A stretch of DNA of 20,843 nucleotides from Byssochlamys sp. IMV 00236 (GCA_001931875.2 MSJH02000184.1:1-20843), one strand, 5' to 3'; shown: positions 8,870-18,500, counted from the first letter of the stretch. The notes: generated by a model not told the origin, from the letters alone. Program-made: numbers and translations.

Positions 8870-11179
8870 TTACATCATAGGGTGTTCATCAATAAAAAGG
8901 AACTTGTTCATCTTGCGAGGATTGAAATATCGGAACCTTGCTTGACTTTTACCACCATTGACAAATTGAGGCTGAACCTTGGACGATGCTTGTGAACTTG
9001 GTGGAACATAATTGTTAAACTGAAGAAATGGAGGTGCTGTTGAAAAAGATGACTTTCTTGAATGTTGTTGTTGTTGAGGAGAGACAGTGAACTGATTTTG
9101 AAATGAGATGGATCTTCTGGGTTGCTTTAATGATTTTGGAGGCTGCTTATGTGGTAAAGTGGGAGACAGGGTCGCATGAGGTTTGAGATGGGCCAAAAAG
9201 AAGTCAGGTTTCTTGATAGCTGTCGTATCCTCTGTCGTGGCTGGGCGATACGTATTGAGCTGATGACGACGAATTTCGACTTGCATCCAGTCTGCAACTT
9301 GAAGCCAGTTCTTGGAATTGAATTGAAATTCTCTTGTGTTTCGTAGGATATCAAATGACTTGATCAGTCCATGGTGAAAGTCTTCCATCTTGATGCCTCG
9401 TAGTATCTTTGCTTGGTCGTCGGGGGAGGCGCAGGTATGATAAATGTCCATCGCAACTGACACGATCTCGGCCGCTCTCCAGAGTTCGTCACGATCAAAG
9501 GCGCATCGACCGACATCGACCATGTTGCATGTCTTGACCGTGCTCAGTTGAGTCAGGGCAGTCGAAAGACAGATGTTGAGTGAGTCGAGAGAGGTCTGGC
9601 TTGGACGAGGATCGTGCATTTCAGGAATAAATAATTTGTGAAGAATGATGCGAGTTGCATTGTATTCGATGTTGACGCGCAAACAGGCCATGAAGAGGTC
9701 ACCAGTACCGTATTCAAAACCACTGTCCAGCTGAAGGTACTTGGGTAATCCCTCGTAAAAGGAAAGCAGACGCTTGTCGTATTCCACTAGTTGCTCGATG
9801 GTCAGTTCTGAGTTTTCGGTATCGTAAAGAGCTGCAACAATATCTGCTTGAATTCGCCAAAGAGTAAGACAGTGGATGAAGGCGATGACTCCAATTTCTG
9901 TGTCATCGATGTCTTGTTCAAACACCTGAGGAAGATCGATTTCGCCAGGAACGCGAGGTTGAGGCGTGTTCTTGGGCGCACCAGCTGACCAAAGGTAAAA
10001 GTCAATGGCCCAGACGAACCACCAGAGACGAGTGTCCATTTCCTTGTCATAACAGTCGGCGTCCTCGTGAGCCATGCGTGGGTAAATTTCGAGCTCATGA
10101 AGAGCTGAAACAGCCATACCGATATAGTGGTGACGTCGGGAAGGCTCAGCACGGACGCACATGTAGAGTAAGGCAACGATAGTATATCGATCAGGGGTAT
10201 CAAATGACTGGGCGAGACATTCACGAGCACAGCTGAAAAAGTACTCTTCTTGTTCTTGAAGCTTGTCTTGGTCTTTGAGAAAATGCATAAATTGAGGATG
10301 CGGATGGTGAAAGACCATGTGACGAAAGACGTACGAGCAGATTGCATTCACAATCAATGTGTCTGTCGGTCGTTCCTGGGCCCTGTACCAGGTCATAAAT
10401 TCATCTCGTTTAAGGATCGGTTTAAACCGCACCCAGCAGGTGAAATAGGTGTCAATACATGCATCTGCTATTTCTCGTAGGCTGTGAGGTGAATCTAGAG
10501 TGGAGTGTGCGTTTGGTATCTGACCTAGATCACAGGTTGAGGCAAAGTAGTTGACAGGCTTTGTTTGATTACTTTTGTTGCGGCAGAGAACGATCTTGTT
10601 GTTGATTTGAGGTGCTTGTGTGGGGTTGCTGATGTCCTTGTCTGTACAGCAGAGATGACTGAAAGCGTCAATTAGAGAGCGTAGATCGGAGGCATTGGAG
10701 ATCTTTGCTTCAAGGTTGATTCCTTTGTCTGTGCAGGAGAATTGAATTTTCGAAAAAATGTCAGCAGTGCGTGGATTAATGGAGGATAGGTCGACAAATG
10801 AATCAAGTGGTTGAGGAGAAGAGGGAGATAATGCTGTTGAAGCAGCAGACAGTCCAGTGAAATAATCGTCCTGCCAACAAAGACTAGAGGGAGGTGTTAT
10901 ATTGTCTAAGCTTGAAGAGTCGTGTGGATCAAAGGGGTCGTTTGAATATGGTATATCAATTGGTATTGTTGAAGGAGTATGAATGTAATCCATGGGAGGA
11001 CTTGAGGTAATAGAAGATTGGTAATTATTTTCAAGAAAGGACGAACTTTCAAAATTATTCTTTTGATTATTAAATATTTCAATGGTCGTATTATACCAAT
11101 CATCATCCTCATCTTCATGAAGTGATGATAGATTGGCTCTAATCCTTTTATTTGATCTCTTTACTGTGTCAAAAGGCAT
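8870..11179 (-). CDS. Fungal-specific transcription factor-domain protein lacking a Zn2Cys6 cluster
   Basis: A single open frame of 769 residues. Residues 1-230 are acidic, Ser/Pro/Asn-rich and look disordered. Residues about 231-560 resemble the fungal-specific transcription factor (middle homology) domain: SLREIADACIDTYFTCWVRF at the start, RRHHYIGMAVSALHELEIYP at 348-367, and DTRLWWFVWAIDFYLWSAG at 382-400, followed by RVPGEIDLPQVFEQD. The last 150 residues are again low complexity with a poly-Q run. Such domains normally follow an N-terminal Zn2Cys6 DNA-binding cluster of six cysteines, but none is present: the N-terminus is MPFDTVKRSNKRIRANLSS and then acidic. It may act as a co-regulator without its own DNA contact, or the cluster may lie in an unrecognised upstream exon, though I see no Cys-rich frame in the 300 bases upstream. 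The lack of introns contrasts with its neighbours. The target pathway is unknown. Confidence 0.82.
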   Translation of the reverse strand: MPFDTVKRSNKRIRANLSSLHEDEDDDWYNTTIEIFNNQKNNFESSSFLENNYQSSITSSPPMDYIHTPSTIPIDIPYSNDPFDPHDSSSLDNITPPSSLCWQDDYFTGLSAASTALSPSSPQPLDSFVDLSSINPRTADIFSKIQFSCTDKGINLEAKISNASDLRSLIDAFSHLCCTDKDISNPTQAPQINNKIVLCRNKSNQTKPVNYFASTCDLGQIPNAHSTLDSPHSLREIADACIDTYFTCWVRFKPILKRDEFMTWYRAQERPTDTLIVNAICSYVFRHMVFHHPHPQFMHFLKDQDKLQEQEEYFFSCARECLAQSFDTPDRYTIVALLYMCVRAEPSRRHHYIGMAVSALHELEIYPRMAHEDADCYDKEMDTRLWWFVWAIDFYLWSAGAPKNTPQPRVPGEIDLPQVFEQDIDDTEIGVIAFIHCLTLWRIQADIVAALYDTENSELTIEQLVEYDKRLLSFYEGLPKYLQLDSGFEYGTGDLFMACLRVNIEYNATRIILHKLFIPEMHDPRPSQTSLDSLNICLSTALTQLSTVKTCNMVDVGRCAFDRDELWRAAEIVSVAMDIYHTCASPDDQAKILRGIKMEDFHHGLIKSFDILRNTREFQFNSKNWLQVADWMQVEIRRHQLNTYRPATTEDTTAIKKPDFFLAHLKPHATLSPTLPHKQPPKSLKQPRRSISFQNQFTVSPQQQQHSRKSSFSTAPPFLQFNNYVPPSSQASSKVQPQFVNGGKSQARFRYFNPRKMNKFLFIDEHPMM

Positions 11180-11805
11180 AAGTTGAGTAAAAAGAGAAAG
11201 AAAGAGGTTCTTGTGGGAAAAATAGGATTTTTTCTTTCTTGTAGACTAATTCGTGACACAAATAACCTCTTCTGACTCAAACTAGTCGTGATTGGGTTAT
11301 CTTTATTTATTCTTTTACCCTCTCCCCCGAAGTTCCCTATTGATATTACTCTTGTCATACTTTATATTCTCTTATCTATTACAGGTATCATATAATGTCC
11401 CCCTCCTCCCCAGCTTTTTATTTCTCAGTCGACCTATTTCCCCCCTTCCCCTTAATAATAAAAAAAAGACAGTAACATAGTGGCAATCATGTTTCCAGTA
11501 CCACACTGATTTTGTGTAGCGAAAAAGTCAATGAGAGGAAATAAGACAATAATATGATAATAACAAAAAATCGTATTTGTAAACTGAGGCACATGTTATC
11601 TATTTATTAAACGCTTACTTTAATGGCAACAGAGTTACACTAACAAAGGGACCAAACAAATTAATTGTTTTGCTTTGGTAACTCATCACCATAGAAGCAA
11701 GAAGAAAAATAAAATAAAATAACGCATCATTTGCCAAAAAATGGATAACCTTGCTTGGTTTCTAATAGGCAACGAAGTCATATGGAATTGTGTAACTAGT
11801 AACTG

Positions 11806-11889
11806 ATCTCCATTGGTAAACTGGTTACTAAGATTACCGTCATTTTTTTTTAGATTAGGTCAATCATATGGGAGCATCTCCATTGGTAA
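11806..11889. repeat. 14-base direct repeat with CCAAT boxes, period 70
   Basis: ATCTCCATTGGTAA occurs at 11806-11819 and again at 11876-11889, exactly 70 bases apart. Each copy holds ATTGG (an inverted CCAAT box). An additional shared TCATATGG precedes each copy (11778-11785 and 11864-11871), but at different distances, so this is not a simple tandem duplication. Confidence 0.7.
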
Positions 11890-11916
11890 TTTGTTGACTC
11901 CGCTATTCACGACAAG

Positions 11917-11926
11917 TATATAAAAC
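11917..11926 (+). promoter_or_regulatory. Candidate TATA box without a recognised gene
   Basis: TATATAAAAC lies 31 bases after the second CCAAT box, an arrangement typical of a polymerase II core promoter reading rightward. Downstream there is only an 8-codon open frame before stops, so any transcript would be non-coding or encode a very short or heavily spliced product. Confidence 0.35.
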
Positions 11927-14195
11927 AAAACCTGGGCTCCGACTAGTATGAAGTTCTGCTATGCTCCATATTAACTTTCCGAAAAGTCGTTTTTGCTCAA
12001 TGTGATGATTATCCTTTTTATGTACACACAATAGCTTCAAGTGTCATACTTTTTTAATTATTACATTCATGCGTATCTCATGTTTCCCTTGCATAAACCT
12101 TGCCTTTTTTTTTTTTTTTTTCTTTTGCCCCTGCCCCTGCCACTGTCCTTGAAGGTGAATACTGAAATGTCAATTTGAAAGATTACATTGTTATCTTATG
12201 CTAATGTATGTTCCAGACACTTTCCTTTGATAGCTAAAGTATGTGATGTACTACAATGTAATACCATGCTATGAAAACATATCACATTGAACGTGGGATA
12301 CTAAAACTTTATCTAATATTAAGCCTCTCCTTTATTTTTCCTCTTTAGCTATTTATTCCGATATAGTTATTTAGGTTACCATGCTACAAATAGAGTACAT
12401 GTACAGCGTTACAGTGGCTGTTCTATTTCATTTTTTTTATTCTGAACGTAGCTCTAAAAGGGATTTCGTCATAAACTCATATTATTTGCTCAAGCAGAGA
12501 GAGAGATAGATCGTCCACAAGTAGATGGTATACACAAGTTTTTTTCCTCTCCATCAAATGTTGAAAGGAAGAGAGAGGGGGGACCCTATTATCCTACACA
12601 TTATATAATTTCCCAGGGGCACAACCCTAGCACATTAAAGAGCTGAAGGAGATGAGGAAAAAAAAAAAAATAAAAAGCTGCGCATGTGATAGTAGATAAC
12701 CTTTTTAAGCATATCTATTGTATCTCTCTCAAATGGTGCCCTGGACCCTTTTGCGCAAACAGATGTCCTGATGAAAGCATTAAATAACAGTGAATGTGAA
12801 AACAAAATATGATTGGTTGTAAGTCAATTCATAGCCATGTTTATTCCTCCGTTATCGCTTGGACCCAATATAGTTGCTATACCAGGCATTTGAGACTGCA
12901 AAAAGACATAATCTAGCAAATGCTAATAAAAATCCCCGCCATGTTCCGCGGAAGTCTGTGTTTCGTTTGTTGTAGATTATCGATGAAACCAGATCGCTGT
13001 CTCTTAAACAGTTTTTCGTGGATTTTCGTAAATGCACACAGACACAATGCAAAAGTACATGAAAAGAATAAAGAGAAAACTTGTGCACATGACATGCTTG
13101 TTTCTAACGTTGTTCACTTGATTCCAGTAACAAGCGGGCAACCTATAAAGACTATAAAGATTCACAAGTTAAAAATAGCAGCTATCTTTTGTAACAGAAA
13201 GCTACAAATATAGAAAGAGATATAAAAGATGTCATATTCTACCATGATTTTACAGTATGTATATCAATGAGCTGCTTCCATAAACTCAATGTTCAGTCTT
13301 TGCGTGTGGTTACAACATATGTAATCGACTTTGAATATTTAAAATGGTTCCAGTATGATTTATATATGTAACGTCTGTTGCACAGTTTTACCCTTTCTGT
13401 CTTTGAAGTACAAGTCCACATGCTACTGAACGATCATTATTTAAATGAAGAAGCTGCCACCAAGTATACAAAGTCTTGCTTACTTGTCCTTTTTTTACCG
13501 CAGTAAAAAAAAAGAGGATATCTTAGTTTTTCCTGAAGGTTACAATTTCAACCCTTTTTTGATAAATTGGATTCACTTTGAATGAAGCGGAATATTTCTT
13601 ATCTCGGCTAAATAATGGCTCCCAGGGCAAAGTAGTTTTGCCCAGTGAGTATTCTTTGAGAGACTTTTTTAGTAGGTTATCATTGGCAGATACACCACGC
13701 TACATTCTGTTTCCAAAACATTTCCCATCGTACACTTCTTTTGTACTTATTGTCCTTCACTAAAGAACAATAAAAGCCTTTACGTGAAAAGATATTCGTT
13801 ATGACTTTAGTAGAATAATAGACATGAAATTAAAAACGATCCTATCCTTGGAGAAATGGAATAAAAAGGAATTATCAGAAAACTGGAAAAAGGCAGGCAA
13901 AACCTCAAACTATACACATACACAAAAGACATGACTATAGGCGCGCAACGTTCATATAAAAGAAAAAGCATGAAAAGTTTAGAATGATATGTCTCACTTG
14001 ACGACTGTCTCTAGACAAAACATCATTTTGACTACAGAGACAAGTTGCTAAAAGGGGTCATTTGTTCTCAATGATTATCTGATACAAGTCTATTTTATTT
14101 TTCTGCAGACAAAAAACCCACTTTAATATTCTGCAAGTCTCCTTCATGCTGAAGTGCGTTGTGTCTCTTTCCTATTATAGTAATCGCAGACCCCA

Positions 14196-14204
14196 TATAA
14201 AAAA
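14196..14204 (+). promoter_or_regulatory. TATA-like box of the UBX gene
   Basis: TATAAAAAA, about 50 bases before the UBX start codon. A second TATAAAA at 14243 is too close to the ATG to position a normal 5' UTR. Confidence 0.35.
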
Positions 14205-14251
14205 GCAAACGTTGCTTTATTTTTTTTCTTTTGCGCGTATTTTTATAAAAT

Positions 14252-15542
14252 ATGGCAAATGATATAGATACTCTTGTCAGCATGGGGTTTTCCCTTGCAA
14301 AGGTGTAAGTGACAATAACTAACATTATATGTGGCTCATTCTTGTCATAGAAAAAAGGCATGGAAAGCAACGAATGGTGCTGGTCTGCAACCTGCAATGG
14401 ATTGGTATATAGCCATTTTAGTCATGTGGACATAATATTCATTTCTCTTCTTTAGGATGCTGGAACATCCAGAAGTTTCTGATGAACCCGAAGAAGAAGA
14501 AGAAGAACAATCCAAAGGACTAGGTTCTGAACCAGTTCAAAAAGAGGAAGGCGAAATTCAACAAGGAGAACAAACTGCTTCTAGTTTGATTTGCAATGAT
14601 TGCCAAAAATTATTCCGTGATGGTAAAATGATGAGCTCAAAGCAAACATAAAAATTCATCCTTTTTTTTTTTTTTCATAGCAACTGGAGCAGAAAGACAT
14701 GCTGCGAGAACAGGACATCAAAATTTTGCTGAAAGTACTGAGGTTATAAAGCCATTAACCGAAGAAGAGAAGAAACAAAAGTTGGCCGAACTTCGATCAC
14801 GTATGGCTGAAAAACGCGCTATACGTGAAGCTCAGGAGGCAGCCGAACGTAAAGAAGCTGAAAGGATTCGAAGAAAAGCAGGAAAGGACATAACAGCCGC
14901 GAAGGAAGAGTTGCAGGCCAAGGAGATTAAACAGGCCTTTGAAATGAAGAAAAAGGAGAAAGAATTAGACCGTATTGCAAAGGCAAAGGTGAAGGCACAG
15001 ATTGAGGCAGATAAAAAAGAGCGTGCAGCAAAGGTAATAGAAAAAACAAATGGGTACTAAACTTGACTAAACGATTATTTATCTTAGAGAGAAGCAGCAA
15101 AGCAATCTCAAGTAGAATCAGCGCCAGCACCAGCTGCAACATCAACATCTCAGCCAGCTGTTAAAAAGGAATATAATGATGCTCGACTTCAAGTAAAAAA
15201 AAAAAAAAAGAATACATAATATATTGTCTGTTCTCATTTGGTTCTCTCTCTCTCTCTCTTCTTGATAGATTCGCATACCTGGAATGAATCCTGTTACAAA
15301 CACTTTTAGCGCAACGTCAACCCTATCTGAGGTTTATAGCTTTTTACAATCGCAAGGATGCACCAATCCATTTACTCTTTCAACTACATTCCCCAGAAAA
15401 ACCTTTGGAGAAGAGGATAAAGAAAAGACATTGAAGGAACTTAGTAAGTTACATAATGTATTGTACTAAGTGATGACTAAATTAACATGTGTATATTTAA
15501 GATTTAGTTCCTTCTGCTGCTCTGATCTTGGCATTCATTTAG
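14252..15542 (+). CDS. UBA-UBX protein, UBXN1/SAKS1-like Cdc48 (p97) adaptor
   Basis: Seven exons (14252-14304, 14351-14404, 14456-14622, 14681-15033, 15088-15192, 15269-15443, 15502-15542) join to 315 residues. Residues 1-40 form a UBA domain, which binds ubiquitin (DIDTLVSMGFSLAKVKKAW, then AMDWMLEHPEV). An acidic stretch follows. C82, C85, H98 and H104 (CNDCQKLFRD, then ATGAERHAARTGH) form a C2H2-like zinc finger. Residues about 115-209 are a long charged coiled coil. Residues about 238-315 are the UBX domain, with the Arg-rich first strand (ARLQIRIPG) and the FPR loop at 285-287 that inserts into the N-domain of Cdc48/p97. Such proteins bring ubiquitinated clients to Cdc48. The next gene on the same strand encodes a proteasome subunit. 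The final 14 residues come from a 41-base exon and complete the last UBX strand. A CT-rich run (15244-15260) lies in intron 5. Confidence 0.93.
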
Positions 15543-15904
15543 GCCCTTCTTTTTTTTTCTTGCATAATAAATAGCTGCTTATGATGATATAATACATAAG
15601 CTATTGCTTTCGGCTAAAGAAAGAGTAACCCTCATTGAATGAACCTCACAAATTCATATTTTATCTTTTCAGTATGTATGAATGTATATGTGGTATTTGT
15701 GGCCTCTCCCCCTTTGTAAGTTCAAACTGGACCTGACACAATAGAGAGGGACAATACGGCATGAATGCTCAAGTGATTCATTGGCTCAGATTGAATAAAA
15801 GCTAAATGTGACTGCCTAGATGAATTACGTATACCTTAGGCTGGACGGACTAACGTGTCAATGGACAACAATTAAAGTCTCTCTTTTTTTTTTATTAATA
15901 TAAA
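15543..15904. other. Spacer between the UBX and proteasome beta-2 genes
   Basis: No coding signal. An AATAAA-type motif near 15568 probably ends the UBX transcript. A T-rich run just before 15905 leads to the proteasome start. I saw no copy of the yeast proteasome control element GGTGGCAAA. Confidence 0.6.
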
Positions 15905-17007
15905 ATGACAATCAACACTAGTTTAAAGAAGGGCGGTTTTAACTTTGATAATTGTGGAAGGTTAGTTCAAAGATTGAAACACGCGTGCTGTGAATATACA
16001 CACGCATGTCCATTATTCATGTCCTAATACACGTTTAAAAAAGAAATGCAGCATTGGAAGCTAAGGGTGCTAAACCACCAAAGGCAACAAGCACAGGTAC
16101 CACTATTGTTGGTCTCATTTATAAAGTAAATGCATCATTTTTTTTTTTTCGAGACAAAACATGTTGACAACCCTTTCTAGGATGGTGTTTGCTTAGGTGC
16201 TGATACAAGAGCAACTGAGGGACCTATTGTCGCTGATAAAAACTGTGAAAAGATCCACTACATTGCTCCCAACATGTAAAAAAATGAATAAGTCCTATGA
16301 TGAAGATATTAACTGACTTTTCATAGTTACTGTTGTGGTGCTGGTACAGCTGCCGATACTGAATTCACAACCAACTTGATCAGCTCTCAAATGGAATTGC
16401 ATTCTTTAGCAACTGGAAGAAAGGCTAGAGTTGTTACAGCCATGACATTATTAAAGCAAATGCTATACAAGTAAAGCGTGTGCATATATCACATGAATCA
16501 TGACTAACTATTTTATAAAAAGATATCAAGGCCATATTGGTGCAGCTCTTGTTCTTGGAGGCTTTGATGTTACAGGTCCTCAACTTTATACAGTATATCC
16601 TCATGGTAGTACTGACAGCTTACCATATGTCACCATGGGCTCAGGTTCATTGGCTGCCATGAGTGTATTTGAAAGCAAATGGAAACCTGATATGACTGTA
16701 AGTGGCGATGAATCATAGATAGAGTAAACTGACAATGCTTGGATTGTAGCGAGAGGAAGCCATTGATCTTGTCAGAGAGGCTATTGAAGCTGGTATTTTT
16801 AATGATTTAGGATCCGGTTCTAATGTGGATGTCTGTGTGATCACAAAGGATTCAACTGAATACCTTCGAAACCATGTTAGACCCAATGAAAGAGGAGTCA
16901 AGGAACAAAGCTATAGATATCCTAGAGGAACAACGGCTATTTTAAAGGAATCTATTACTAAATTTGTAACTGTGTCAGAAGGTGATTCTATGGACTTGAC
17001 TATGTAA
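15905..17007 (+). CDS. PUP1: 20S proteasome catalytic subunit beta-2 (PSMB7/Pup1 type)
   Basis: Six exons (15905-15960, 16044-16125, 16181-16275, 16327-16470, 16523-16697, 16750-17007) join to 269 residues. Beta-2 provides the trypsin-like activity of the 20S core. The N-terminal propeptide ([16 protein letters not shown] region) ends at G37, and self-cleavage would expose T38 of TTIVG as the catalytic threonine. D54 (GADTRAT) and K70 match mature Asp17 and Lys33, which activate the threonine. Other family marks are [32 protein letters not shown] and [12 protein letters not shown]. The C-terminal extension ([14 protein letters not shown], then LTM) fits the long beta-2 tail that wraps the neighbouring beta-3 subunit. 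Length and all key residues are normal, so it should be active. Exon 2 begins at AAG/AAATGC rather than at the later CAG, because only that acceptor keeps the conserved RNAALEAKG. Confidence 0.96.
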
Positions 17008-17040
17008 TAAAGCATAAAGATATCATGACTAAAATTAGCA

Positions 17041-17190
17041 GACGCTTTTTTTGTTTATTTTCTCCGAGTTTATATATATATTTTCTATATTTTTTTTTTT
17101 CTTTTTCTCTCTTTCTTTTCTACCTTTTTTATACACATAAAATCTCTTTCTTTTTCTCTCTCTCTTTTTTTTTTCTTCTTTTTTCTTTTT
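17041..17190 (+). promoter_or_regulatory. Long pyrimidine (T/C) tract upstream of the small orphan gene
   Basis: About 150 bases, mostly T with C, with runs of CTCTCT. Long pyrimidine tracts are frequent in fungal promoters and 5' UTRs. It follows the proteasome beta-2 stop and leads into the orphan start at 17213. Open frames inside it encode only Phe/Leu/Ser-rich nonsense. Confidence 0.5.
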
Positions 17191-17212
17191 CTCTTATAAA
17201 TAAATTCTTTAA

Positions 17213-17551
17213 ATGTCTTCTAAACATAAAAGTAAAGGCAGCAACAGCTCAAATGACCCATTACCGTCCTTATGCTTAACAATATCCAGTGTGAATTCAT
17301 CTACAAAATCACTTTCATTAAAGCACAGTAATCAATCGGAACCGATATTAGTTACACACAGACCCACTTGCGTTCCTATGGCAACAGACAATACTCAAAA
17401 ACAGCCTAGACGATGGGATGAATCTCAGTTGGCATTAGAATTGGCAGAGGATGATTTGACTAAAAGCAAGATACCAAAAGATAATCATAGACGGTTTAAA
17501 AGTAAAATTTTTACTTCGTTCAGAAAATTACAGCGCAGACTTTTGAGTTAA
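17213..17551 (+). CDS. Small basic orphan protein (112 residues)
   Basis: One uninterrupted frame of 112 codons; I recognise no family. The first 60 residues are Ser/Asn/Lys-rich and probably disordered. Then comes PRRWDESQLALELAEDDLTK, with helix-like character. The C-terminus, RRFKSKIFTSFRKLQRRLLS, is strongly basic and amphipathic and could touch membrane, nucleic acid or a partner protein. No signal peptide or transmembrane segment. Support for a real gene is the ATG after an A-rich context, sensible composition and its position between two gene ends. Against it, a TATAAATA at 17195-17202 lies only 11 bases before the ATG, too close to direct transcription of this start, and there is no homology evidence. 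Confidence 0.5.
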   Translation: MSSKHKSKGSNSSNDPLPSLCLTISSVNSSTKSLSLKHSNQSEPILVTHRPTCVPMATDNTQKQPRRWDESQLALELAEDDLTKSKIPKDNHRRFKSKIFTSFRKLQRRLLS

Positions 17552-17664
17552 AGAAAAAAATGTCCATTTTTATTGTGTGTACAGTGCTCATTTTAAATTG
17601 TTGCAATTAAATTGTTCATTTTTGGCTTGCATTCTAAACCATTGATTTTATGTGTGTAATGAAT

Positions 17665-18450
17665 TTATTTAATAGTACATAATTTATCATAAACAACATT
17701 AGGACTAGAAGATGCTTTGTTCCAGTCCTTATTGGCAATAAGCGTCCAAAGTTGGGTATTAGGCACAACTTGAATCATTTCTTCTTTCGCGTTGAAGTAT
17801 TGATATGAGCTTGTTCTAAAGGCATTCTCATCAAAGGCATCAAGACCTTCAAGCACAGGGTTTCCATCCTTTGAGTTAATAAACATAGAGTGCTTGGCCC
17901 ATGCTGGGAATATCTTGGGATGATCCATATTTTGCCCACCAGCCGCAATGTTGGATTCATTGGACGTGGTCATCTCATTCCAGTCATAATACTTGTATCC
18001 ACCATGACCAGAGAGATAAGCGCCCTTCCTTGACCAGCTATTACCGCCTTTTGCATAAACAACAATGACTTGCTCCCAATCGTAACCATGACCATATATG
18101 CCACTAGGACTGAACCCATCCTTTTTCCAGAATAGATTGTATGCAACCCTTATCTCTGTATCTGTGCACTTTTTAGCGTTCCAGTATACTGGGAAACGTG
18201 AGCCTGCAGGAGGGCATCCGCCTTGGCCAGCAACAGGGAAGTTCTTGAGGTCTGCGCTTGGAACAACAGCACCGTTCTCGACACATGCAGAGGGCCAACA
18301 CATGTCGTGCTTGAGAGCTCTTGAAAGCTGCCAGTAGGGACGAGCGCCTAATGCAAAGCTTGTGAAATCAGTCGCTTGACTATCGGGAATTGGAGTATTG
18401 GCAAAGCATAAGTTGGCAAAGAGGAAAAGGGCTGCTATACTTCGAATCAT
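17665..18450 (-). CDS. Secreted NPP1/NLP-family (necrosis-inducing protein-like) protein
   Basis: An intronless frame of 261 residues with a signal peptide at about 1-17 (MIRSIAALFLFANLCFA). The mature part has HDMCWPSAC (49-56), FPVYWNAKKC (86-95), the family heptad region as GHGYDWE (120-126), and SGHGGYKYYDWNEM (147-160). These match the NPP1 fold of Nep1-like proteins, whose hallmark is GHRHDWE. Here the third and fourth positions are changed (R to G, H to Y), while D and the following W-E are kept. Known cytolytic members use acidic and histidine residues of this region to hold a metal ion at plant membranes. Whether this divergent form has any such activity cannot be told; many fungal members are not cytolytic. 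Cysteine pairs (C51/C56 and C79/C95) suggest disulfides. Length is slightly above the family norm of about 220-240. Convergent with the small orphan gene, 113 bases apart. Confidence 0.85.
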   Translation of the reverse strand: MIRSIAALFLFANLCFANTPIPDSQATDFTSFALGARPYWQLSRALKHDMCWPSACVENGAVVPSADLKNFPVAGQGGCPPAGSRFPVYWNAKKCTDTEIRVAYNLFWKKDGFSPSGIYGHGYDWEQVIVVYAKGGNSWSRKGAYLSGHGGYKYYDWNEMTTSNESNIAAGGQNMDHPKIFPAWAKHSMFINSKDGNPVLEGLDAFDENAFRTSSYQYFNAKEEMIQVVPNTQLWTLIANKDWNKASSSPNVVYDKLCTIK

Positions 18451-18492
18451 ATTTAGTACACAAGTTGCTTTAGATACTTTTTGATGAGAGAG

Positions 18493-18500
18493 TATTTATA
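18493..18500 (-). promoter_or_regulatory. TATA box of the NPP1-like gene
   Basis: TATAAATA on the minus strand, 43-50 bases upstream of the start codon at 18450, implying a very short 5' UTR. Confidence 0.55.

Larger units (their letters stand above)
11180..14195. other. Gene-poor region of about 3 kb
   Basis: No protein family is recognisable on either strand. The first 300 bases should be the promoter of the regulator gene and are C/T-rich (11290-11460). From 11640 to 11930 there is a cluster of CCAAT boxes and repeats ending in a TATA box. A T run at 12105-12121 and an A run at 12658-12670 occur further on. Between about 12850 and 13210 and between about 13510 and 13765 there are short open frames (60-97 codons) that I cannot assign; they could be decayed coding DNA or chance. 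A TATAAAAG at 13955-13962 has no obvious gene behind it. The last part is the promoter of the UBX gene. Confidence 0.55.

Noticed and set aside
9802..10347. Minus-strand frame of 181 codons in another frame of the regulator gene
   Set aside because: Lies wholly within the conserved middle homology domain coding region of the long frame; out-of-frame shadow.
14095..14397. Minus-strand frame of 100 codons
   Set aside because: It covers the promoter and first two exons of the UBX gene, whose spliced product is a clear UBA domain.
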